Of a stretch of 15,791 bases of DNA, positions 7,339 to 14,350 are shown in pieces; position 1 is the first letter of the stretch, and each line of letters opens with the position of its first letter. The position numbers and the translations under genes were made by a program. This stretch comes from Planctomycetota bacterium (GTDB lineage: Bacteria; Planctomycetota; Phycisphaerae; Phycisphaerales; UBA1924), in the NCBI GenBank assembly GCA_017303565.1, contig JAFLCM010000008.1:2851-18641 (forward strand), given 5' to 3'. The notes under the pieces are model-generated. The model was not told the DNA's origin and ran no database searches. It saw nothing but the letters and a program-made list of their open reading frames with translations.

Positions 7339-10300
7339 ATGACAACCCAGCTCGCCGGCGCTCGTCGCCTCTGTGTTCGCCACGCCGTTCTGGGCGTGCT
7401 CGCGGCATTTTCCGTGGGATCCGCTCGCGGATCGCAGATCCTCGAGGAGCACAGCGCCACCCTCACGAAGTACGAGGCCTCCGCCACGCCTGTCCAGGGG
7501 GCGTTGCCCAGCTACCTGCAGCGTGGCGTGTTCCTCGACGGCACCTCGCGTGCGCCGGCGCCGTTCGGTTGGGCCCTCGCGGGCAACCCGTTCGGCGAGG
7601 CTTGGAACGGCTCGGCGCGACTCGGGTCCGTGAGCCTGGTCACCGGCACTTACGAGGTCACCGAGACCGACCTGGCTCTCCCGGCGCCGGGGATGGGCGC
7701 CTGGGTGGTGGGACGGACGTACAACGCGCAGCAGTGGACGGCGACCGATCAGGGCGGCGGGGTGTGGGTCAAGACCCACTCCGACAGCAACGGCTACCAG
7801 GGTCGCAACTGGTTCCAGTCGTCGCAGCCCGAGATCAAGATCGCCGAGGGTGCTTCGGACGATCTCGACGTGCTGTACCTCGTGTACGGGGCGGACCGGT
7901 ACGTGGAGTTCAAGCGTCAGGGCACGTCGGGGACGGCGTTCAACACGTTCAAGGGCGTGAACGGCGCGGCCGGGGGGGTCTTGTTCACCCCGGTTGGCAC
8001 GTCCGGCGAGCCCGACACCTTCACGCTGTACGACCAGGTGGGCAACCGGGCGGTGTTCTTCGGGTTCGACGCCGACGCGGGCGCCGCGGCGGGCCAGCTG
8101 TGGAAGACCATCGACACCGCGGGCAACACCGCGTTCGTCGGCGACAGCGCCACCGGCAGCGCGGCGGTCTCGGCGGGGTTCGACGGCTCGGGCCGGATCC
8201 TCTTCGCGTACGACGCCGCGGACCGGCGCTACTCGTACACCTACACGACGCTGGACAGCGTCGTGCGTCTGACCCAGGTCAAGGCCGAGACCAAATCCAG
8301 CGGCACGTGGGCGAGCCCGGGCGGCGTCGCCGAGGTCGGCAGGGTCGAGTACTCGTACTACCAGACCGGCGCGACGACCTACGGCGACGCGGGCAACCTG
8401 CGAACGGTCAAAATCACCACGCCGCTGTCGCCGAGCGGGATCTCGTCGGTGGCGCAGAAGTACTACCGGTACTGGACCGGCACCTACAACGCCGCCACGA
8501 ACCCCGGGCACCCGTACTCGCTGCAGTATGTGCTCAACTTCGAGGGGACGCGCGCGTACGACTGGACCGATTCCACGCTCAACGATTCGTTCCTGACGGC
8601 GACCGAGAGCAGCCTGAAGCCCTTCGCGGAGTCGTACTTCGAGTACGACAGCTCGCAGCGGATCCGGAGCTTCTGGGGCAACGGCCAGTGCGGCTGCTCG
8701 GGCACGGGCAACGGCACGCACGCGCTGAGCTACCCCGTGCAGGGGGCGCTGGGCAGCACGAGCGGATACAGCGCCGACATCACGTTCAAGACCGAGGTCG
8801 ACCCGCCGGAGACCAAGGCGCTGTTCCAGCAGCACTTCGACAAGGCCGGCCAGCCGCTGTCGCGGATGGACACCTCGTCGTCGGGGCTGGGCCTGTGGGG
8901 CAGCGGGGTTTTCGGGACCGCGATCACCGGTGACGCGGTGACCCGCAGCGCCTCCGGCGTGATCAGCGACCACAGTGCCCGTAGCAACCTGACGGCGTTC
9001 GACAACAACAAAACGATCTTCACGGAGGCGTTCATTCGGAGCGACACGTTGGGCCTGACGAAGGTCTCGGGACCGGTCACTTCGGGAGACCTGACAGGTC
9101 TCAAGGCGCACGACAAGTGGAAGAAGGGCACCGGCGGCTCGGCCAACCTCTCGGCGACGACCGAGTACACCAGCGCCTCCGTGACCGTCGGCAGCGTCGG
9201 GCTGGTCCGCCCGCTCGTCTCCGATCGATGGGCGTACTCGCAGACGACCACGACCGAAGCCTCCGGCGGCTCCGGGCCCGCCGGTTCCTACCGCACGCGG
9301 CACATCTACACGATGCACACCGGCGATGCGGCGCTGCGTCCGAAGATCATCGAGACCGTCGCGCCCGCCGTCGCCACCGCCAACAACGGCGAGAACCAGC
9401 CCGCTTCCACGCTGACCAGCTACCGAACGGACGGGCGTGCGGAGCTCACGAAGAGCGCCGACGGGAACGTGGACTTCACCGGCTACAACAGCCTGGGCCA
9501 GGTGGTGACGCGCATCGTCGACGCCGACACCGCGCACGCCGACCTGACCGGGGTGACCATCCCGACGGGCTTCGCGTCCTCGGGCACCGAGAGCCACCTC
9601 AAGACCACCTACACCTACGACGCCCAGGGCCGCCTGGACACCACCACGCACCCCGACGGCCGCGTCAGCAAGAACTTCTACACCCGCCTCTCCGATCAGC
9701 GGCTGGTGACGGTCTCGGTGCCGCGGGTGTCGGGCGGCACCTCCTACGGCCCGGCCTCGTACACCGTGTCCAACCACGCCGGGCGCGTCGAGGCCCAGGG
9801 CATCCTGCCGATCAGCACCGCGGGCACCTCGACCTCGATCAACTCGTGGGTGGCCAACACCAGTTCCGACCCCATCTCCGCGCTGCACGCCGACACCGGC
9901 GGCGTCCGCAGGCTCGTGACCAACCTCTACGACGACAGCGGCACGCAGGTGCTGCAGACCCGGACGTACTTCTCCGTCCCCTCGTCCGGCGCCGGCACCG
10001 AGGGCACGCACTACGACGCGGTGCGGTACTCCTACGACGGCGCGGGCCGCCGCACCAAGACCGTGGACGCCACCGGCACCATCGAGTCCGTGGCGTACGA
10101 CGCTCGCTCGCGCGTCACCTCGCGCAGCGTGGGCACCGATGACGGCGTGGGCACCTCCAACATGGAGGTCGTTGAAGCCATGGTCTACGACGGCGGCAAC
10201 GCCGGAGACGGCCTGTTGACCAGCCGGACCCAGTACGCCGCCGCGGGCTCCGGATCGCCGCGGACGACGACCTACAGCTATGACGCTCGCCACCGGGTGG

Positions 10301-13300
10301 TGCTGACCGCATCCCCCACCGCTCCGCACAGTCTGGTGAAGTACGACAACCTGGGCCGCGTCGTCGCCTCGGGCCAGTACAGCAGCACCTCGGGACTGAC
10401 TGCCGCCAGCGACCCCACGAGCGTCGCCACCAACCGGCTGGCGCTTTCTGAAACCTTTTACGACGAGCGCGGGCGTGCGTGGAAGACCGTGCGGCACAAG
10501 ATCGACCCCGCCGACGGTTCCGATGACGACACCCTCGTCTCTCAGTCGTGGTTCGACAGCATGGGCCGCGTCATCAAGAGCCAAGGCGAGCAGCTCATCA
10601 AGACCGTGTACGACCGCCTGGGGCGGGCCACGCGCACCTACACGCTCGCCAGCACGAACGACTCCGCCTACGCCGACGCCTCGGGCGTCGCCGGCGACAT
10701 CGTGATGGAGGAGACCGTCACCGGCTACGAGGCCGCGACGGGCAACGCGCTCATCCGCGCCACGGTCAGCCGCAACTGGAACGACCGCGACTCCGGCTCG
10801 GGCCAGACCACCGGCGCCCTCGACACCAACGGCGACTCCAGCGACCTGAAGGTCACCGCCGCGAACGTCACCGGGCGGGTGCAGATCAGGGCGATGTGGT
10901 ACGACGCGCTCAACCGCCCCACCGACACCGCCCAGTACGGCACCAACAACGGCTCCGACCTCGACCGCTCGGGGCTGAGCGCGCCCGCGCGCTCCGACAC
11001 CGTCCTCGTCGCCTCCACCTCGTACAACGCCATGGGGCTCGTCGAGGACGTGACCGACCCCCGGGGCCTGATCGCGCGCACGGTCTACGACCACGCCGGC
11101 CGCCGCGTCACCTCGATCGCCAACTACGTCAACGGCACGCCCAGCGGCGCGAACGGCGACGACGACCTCCACACCCGCTACGCCTACACCTCGGGCCTGC
11201 AGACGCAGATGTGGGTGGACATCGACGGCGACGGCGTGCAGGACACCAACGACCAGGTCACCACGTACGCCTTCGGCGTCACCAAGGGTTCGGGCACGAT
11301 GGACTCGTCCATCGCCAGCAACCGCCTGCTCGCCTCGGTCGCCTACCCCGACACCGCCGGCGGCACCGACAAGGTGTTCTACGCCTACAACGCGCTGGGC
11401 CAGCAGAAGGCCGTCAAGGACCAGGCCGGGAACATCCTCACCAGCACCTTCGACAACGCCGGGCGCCAGACCGCGCGCACCGTCGACACGCTCATCTCGG
11501 GCTTCGACGGCGCCGTCCGCCGCGTCGAGACCGCCTTCGACACCCTGGGCCGCCCCACCACCGTCACGCAGTACGACGCGACCACCAGCGGCACGGTGGT
11601 CGACGAGGTCAAGTCCACCTACGACGCCTGGGGCAACCCCGCCGGGCTGTTCCAGGATGTGAACTCCGCCGTGGCCGCGTCCGGCGGCGACGACTGGTCC
11701 GTGCAGTTGACCCACGCCAAGTCCGCGCCCGCCGCGGGCCGCCAGACGCTGCGGGTCACCGCCCAGGACCTGTACCGCGCCCAGAGTTCCAAGCAGGGCG
11801 TCACCTACGACTACCTCAGTTCGAGCGGGCGTCACGACGACACCCTCAGCCGCGTCTCGGCGGTCAAGGCGGGCGGCACCACGGTGGCCTCCTACGAGTA
11901 CCTCGGCATGGGCCGGGTCGCCAACGTGCGGCTCGACCCGGTGAGCGTGTTCACGAGCCTGTACGACCCCGCGGGCTCGACCGGCGCCTACGCCAACCTG
12001 GACCGCTTCGGGCGCGTCACCGCCAGCAAGTGGACGAAGGACCTGAGCACTGATGTCGACTTCTACCACATCGCCAACACCTTCGACCGCAACAGCAACC
12101 TGACCTTGTGGGACGACCAGGTCTACCCCGGGTGGGACTCGTCGGTCACGGTCGACGGGCTGAACCGCGTCACCAAGTCCGCCAGCGGCACCTGGAGCGG
12201 CTCGGCCATCACCTCCGCCACCCGCACCGAGGACTGGACCGTCACCGGCCTCGATCAGCTGGGGAACTGGACGCGGTACAAGCGGGACCTGAACGCCGAC
12301 GGCGACTGGGCCGACGCCGATGAGCTGGACGACACCCGCACCCACAACCTCGCCAACGAGCTGACGGGGAGGGACACGGACACCTCCGGCGTCGACAACT
12401 ATGCGCTGACCTACGACGCCGTGGGCAACCTGACCAACGACGGGCAGACGTACAAGTTCGAGTACGACGCCTTCGGGCGGCTGCGGAAGATCAGGGATCA
12501 ATCGAACAATCTGGTCGAGGAGTTCCGCTACAACGGCCTGAACCACCGCATCGCCTGGCTGCACGACGCCGACGCCGACAACGATGTGGACGGGTCCGAC
12601 CCGTGGTTCTATTTCGTGTACGACAGGTCGTGGAGGATGGTCGCCTCGTACCGCGGCAGCGATGCCGAGGCGAAGGAACTGTTCGTCAACCACCAGGCGG
12701 GGCTGAACGGGACGCAGACCTCGCTGCCTCTGGACGCGACGATCCTGCGGGACCGGGAGAACTCGGCGCTGTGGGCGCAGGCCGCCGACGGCTCATCGCA
12801 CAACCGGGCCTACTATGTGCAGAACTACTTCGGAGGCCGTGGTGACGTGGTCGCGATCCTCTCCAGTTCCGGCTCGGTCGCTCAGCAGGTGCGGTACAGC
12901 GCCTACGGCGTGCCCCACGGCATGCCCGCCGGCGACACGGACTTCAACGGCAGCATCGTCGGCACGCCGGACGTGACGCAGATGCTGGCGTGGACCAGCG
13001 GGCCCTACACCGTCCGCGGTGACTACGACCTCGACGGCGACGTCGACAACGCCGACGTGACGATCGCTTCGGGCAACTTCGGCATCGGCCTGGGGTGGAA
13101 CGCGCTCTCGACGGGGCCGACCCAGTCGCTGAGCGGCGTGCTCGGCGGTCACCGCAAGGGCTACTGCGGCTACGAGCACGACGGGACCAACCCCAAGATC
13201 ATGCACGTGCGGCACCGGGCGTACCTGGCCGACCTCGGGCGGTGGACGCGGCGGGACCCGCTGGGGTATGTGGATGGGGGGAATCTGTATGGGTATGTGA

Positions 13301-13914
13301 ACGGGTCAGTTGTTGTTGAACTCGACGCTAGCGGACTTTGCGTCGGAGGCCGCCGGTGCCCCACAGGGATGCGCGCTGCGCTTGGCGACGACTGGCGGTC
13401 GGGATGGATATGCTGGGCTGATGGAAGAAACTGCACCCCAAGCATCGCCGTGTCGCCCGAATGCCATGCAATCACAGCGCATGCTTCGGCTTTGCACGAT
13501 GACGCATTGCCAATGTCAACTGGACTTTTTAGTTACTTGACTATAACGTCTGCCGGCTCACCTGATTGCAGCAATCCAACATATTGCTACGATCTGTACC
13601 AATCCAGACTCAGCGATGCATTGAATGCGTTTAATAGCTGCATGGCTTCCAATGTTCCGCCCATTGGCTTGTACACGGCGCTTTGCTTGGCCGCATGCGG
13701 AGCGGGAACAGCGGGGCCCATTTCCTATGCGTGCGCGTCCCTCTGCGGCCTTGCAGGGTCAATCGCAGCCATGATCGATTTCCAGACCTGTTCCGAGGCA
13801 TTCGCATTTGCTGCAGAGACGGCCAAGATATCATATTGCGCATGCATGAACTGGAAGATGACGCACTGCACCAACACGGGATGCCGTGAGCTGCCTGTCT
13901 TTTCTTGTCCGTAG
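7339..13914 (+). CDS. Giant secreted RHS/YD-repeat protein with Cys-rich C-terminal tip
   Basis: 2191-aa RHS-family protein. Signal peptide residues 1-~33: Arg-rich start, then hydrophobic AVLGVLAAFSVG, cleavage near SARG. Residues about 94-130 show the N-terminal RHS element (SLVTGTYEVTETDLALPAPG ... GRTYNAQ). A CGCSG motif lies at 451-455. YD repeats run from about 690 to 1740, for example YTYDAQGRLDTT, YSYDGAGRRTKT, VYDHAGRRVTS and EYDAFGRLRKIRD; such repeats build the shell that encloses the C-terminus. A dockerin-like EF-hand pair interrupts the core at about 1865-1915. The core ends at RHRAYLADLGRWTRRDPLGY (1958-1977) and DASG (1996-1999), where family members usually have DPxG. Residues 2000-2191 are a variable Cys-rich tip. 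Codon use changes sharply at the tip: a 60-base sample counted by hand is 67% GC in the body and 47% in the tip. The function is probably a polymorphic toxin or surface protein; the family is certain, the activity is not. Confidence 0.93.
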   Translation: MTTQLAGARRLCVRHAVLGVLAAFSVGSARGSQILEEHSATLTKYEASATPVQGALPSYLQRGVFLDGTSRAPAPFGWALAGNPFGEAWNGSARLGSVSLVTGTYEVTETDLALPAPGMGAWVVGRTYNAQQWTATDQGGGVWVKTHSDSNGYQGRNWFQSSQPEIKIAEGASDDLDVLYLVYGADRYVEFKRQGTSGTAFNTFKGVNGAAGGVLFTPVGTSGEPDTFTLYDQVGNRAVFFGFDADAGAAAGQLWKTIDTAGNTAFVGDSATGSAAVSAGFDGSGRILFAYDAADRRYSYTYTTLDSVVRLTQVKAETKSSGTWASPGGVAEVGRVEYSYYQTGATTYGDAGNLRTVKITTPLSPSGISSVAQKYYRYWTGTYNAATNPGHPYSLQYVLNFEGTRAYDWTDSTLNDSFLTATESSLKPFAESYFEYDSSQRIRSFWGNGQCGCSGTGNGTHALSYPVQGALGSTSGYSADITFKTEVDPPETKALFQQHFDKAGQPLSRMDTSSSGLGLWGSGVFGTAITGDAVTRSASGVISDHSARSNLTAFDNNKTIFTEAFIRSDTLGLTKVSGPVTSGDLTGLKAHDKWKKGTGGSANLSATTEYTSASVTVGSVGLVRPLVSDRWAYSQTTTTEASGGSGPAGSYRTRHIYTMHTGDAALRPKIIETVAPAVATANNGENQPASTLTSYRTDGRAELTKSADGNVDFTGYNSLGQVVTRIVDADTAHADLTGVTIPTGFASSGTESHLKTTYTYDAQGRLDTTTHPDGRVSKNFYTRLSDQRLVTVSVPRVSGGTSYGPASYTVSNHAGRVEAQGILPISTAGTSTSINSWVANTSSDPISALHADTGGVRRLVTNLYDDSGTQVLQTRTYFSVPSSGAGTEGTHYDAVRYSYDGAGRRTKTVDATGTIESVAYDARSRVTSRSVGTDDGVGTSNMEVVEAMVYDGGNAGDGLLTSRTQYAAAGSGSPRTTTYSYDARHRVVLTASPTAPHSLVKYDNLGRVVASGQYSSTSGLTAASDPTSVATNRLALSETFYDERGRAWKTVRHKIDPADGSDDDTLVSQSWFDSMGRVIKSQGEQLIKTVYDRLGRATRTYTLASTNDSAYADASGVAGDIVMEETVTGYEAATGNALIRATVSRNWNDRDSGSGQTTGALDTNGDSSDLKVTAANVTGRVQIRAMWYDALNRPTDTAQYGTNNGSDLDRSGLSAPARSDTVLVASTSYNAMGLVEDVTDPRGLIARTVYDHAGRRVTSIANYVNGTPSGANGDDDLHTRYAYTSGLQTQMWVDIDGDGVQDTNDQVTTYAFGVTKGSGTMDSSIASNRLLASVAYPDTAGGTDKVFYAYNALGQQKAVKDQAGNILTSTFDNAGRQTARTVDTLISGFDGAVRRVETAFDTLGRPTTVTQYDATTSGTVVDEVKSTYDAWGNPAGLFQDVNSAVAASGGDDWSVQLTHAKSAPAAGRQTLRVTAQDLYRAQSSKQGVTYDYLSSSGRHDDTLSRVSAVKAGGTTVASYEYLGMGRVANVRLDPVSVFTSLYDPAGSTGAYANLDRFGRVTASKWTKDLSTDVDFYHIANTFDRNSNLTLWDDQVYPGWDSSVTVDGLNRVTKSASGTWSGSAITSATRTEDWTVTGLDQLGNWTRYKRDLNADGDWADADELDDTRTHNLANELTGRDTDTSGVDNYALTYDAVGNLTNDGQTYKFEYDAFGRLRKIRDQSNNLVEEFRYNGLNHRIAWLHDADADNDVDGSDPWFYFVYDRSWRMVASYRGSDAEAKELFVNHQAGLNGTQTSLPLDATILRDRENSALWAQAADGSSHNRAYYVQNYFGGRGDVVAILSSSGSVAQQVRYSAYGVPHGMPAGDTDFNGSIVGTPDVTQMLAWTSGPYTVRGDYDLDGDVDNADVTIASGNFGIGLGWNALSTGPTQSLSGVLGGHRKGYCGYEHDGTNPKIMHVRHRAYLADLGRWTRRDPLGYVDGGNLYGYVNGSVVVELDASGLCVGGRRCPTGMRAALGDDWRSGWICWADGRNCTPSIAVSPECHAITAHASALHDDALPMSTGLFSYLTITSAGSPDCSNPTYCYDLYQSRLSDALNAFNSCMASNVPPIGLYTALCLAACGAGTAGPISYACASLCGLAGSIAAMIDFQTCSEAFAFAAETAKISYCACMNWKMTHCTNTGCRELPVFSCP
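12376..13298 (+). repeat. RHS core direct repeat, copy A
   Basis: This segment encodes the end of the YD region and the RHS core. It recurs at 14317-15233 in the same orientation. Block 12403-12482 is identical to 14344-14423 over 80 bases. A second near-identical stretch covers the final core (from about 13152, through the GYCGYEHDG and RHRAYL codons). Between them, about 12715-13140, the copies diverge. Copy A carries two extra codons (an added Asp-Ala) in the DADADNDVDG stretch. Confidence 0.9.
12931..13083 (+). other. Dockerin-like EF-hand pair inside RHS core A
   Basis: Residues 1865-1915 of the RHS protein insert between the conserved YSAYGVP strand and the terminal RHRAYL core. They hold two EF-hand-like loops: DTDFNGSIVGTPD (1866-1878) and DYDLDGDVDNAD (1895-1906). 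In the second, Asp fills loop positions 1, 3, 5, 7, 9 and 12 with Gly at 6, a full calcium-loop pattern with the dockerin-style Asp at 12. The spacing and the trailing NFG resemble type I dockerin repeats of Planctomycetota. Calcium binding is inferred. Confidence 0.7.
13336..13911 (+). other. Variable C-terminal tip CT-A of the RHS protein
   Basis: The 192 residues after the core include 18 cysteines and a Gly/Ala/Cys-rich hydrophobic stretch (about LYTALCLAACGAGT through CASLCGLAGSIAAMI) that could form one membrane hairpin. No nuclease, deaminase or ADP-ribosyltransferase motif is visible. The abrupt fall in GC content at its start marks it as a separately acquired module. A membrane-active toxin would fit the hydrophobic hairpin and the adjacent membrane protein gene. 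A disulfide-rich extracellular domain is an equally possible reading. Confidence 0.6.
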
Positions 13915-13957
13915 CAGACAATCACAACGTCTATCCAGGTCTCGCCACTCATACACG

Positions 13958-14350
13958 ATGTCCATGAACATGCAAGTCCTCGGAAAACTGCTTGCTGCGA
14001 TGGCGGCTGCCTGCATATTAATCCTGATCTGGAGGACGCTGCCGACAACCAATAGCGATCTGATATCGCAAGGCCTTCTGCTGCTGTCCGCTCTGCCAGT
14101 GATTTGGCTGATGGCTTCGCCATTTTTGTTTACCAGAAGAACACTTATGTCATCACACTCCGCCGATACAAAGGAAGTAACTGCATGCTATGCTGTTATC
14201 ATCTACATGTACTTCTTGCTGCTTCTTTTCTCATTGCATAGTCGTTCATTAGCCATCGCGGCACAGTATCAACCGCACTACGCGCCGCCGTCACCGACTT
14301 GGCCGGCTGAAACACCGACGCCACCTCCGGCATCGACAACTACGCGCTGA
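13958..14350 (+). CDS. Small three-helix membrane protein, candidate immunity partner of CT-A
   Basis: Predicted 130-aa inner-membrane protein beginning 43 bases after the RHS stop. Three hydrophobic segments are visible: about 7-25 (VLGKLLAAMAAACILILIW), 36-58 (QGLLLLSALPVIWLMASPF) and 74-93 (ending IIYMYFLLLLFSLH). Position straight after a variable RHS tip is where immunity genes sit in polymorphic toxin systems, so an immunity role is inferred; I recognise no family. ATG codons at 13958, 13964 and 13970 are all possible, none with a good ribosome site. A GTG at 13886 would overlap the RHS end and spoil the N-terminal hydrophobic layout. The gene is low in GC (42% in one hand-counted 60-base sample). 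Its last ~23 codons, from about 14281, are read out of frame through the start of the second RHS core. The natural C-terminus was therefore probably replaced at that junction. Confidence 0.55.
   Translation: MSMNMQVLGKLLAAMAAACILILIWRTLPTTNSDLISQGLLLLSALPVIWLMASPFLFTRRTLMSSHSADTKEVTACYAVIIYMYFLLLLFSLHSRSLAIAAQYQPHYAPPSPTWPAETPTPPPASTTTR

Noticed and set aside
6860..7342. A 160-codon plus-strand frame in the intergenic region
   Set aside because: The composition looks non-coding, it has no ribosome site, and it runs past the RHS start in another frame.
10548..12053. Long Arg-rich plus-strand frame within the RHS gene
   Set aside because: It is a +1 shadow of the YD repeats, with extreme Arg/His content.
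7249..12693. A 1814-codon open frame on the minus strand opposite the RHS gene
   Set aside because: Its translation is a Val/Gly/Arg/Ala-rich low-complexity string without motifs, as expected when a gene with strong G/C wobble bias is read antisense. The plus frame has clear RHS repeats.
13886..13957. GTG 13886 as start of the small membrane protein
   Set aside because: It would overlap the RHS end and add a basic Ser/Arg-rich stretch before the first hydrophobic helix; ATG 13958 gives a cleaner protein.
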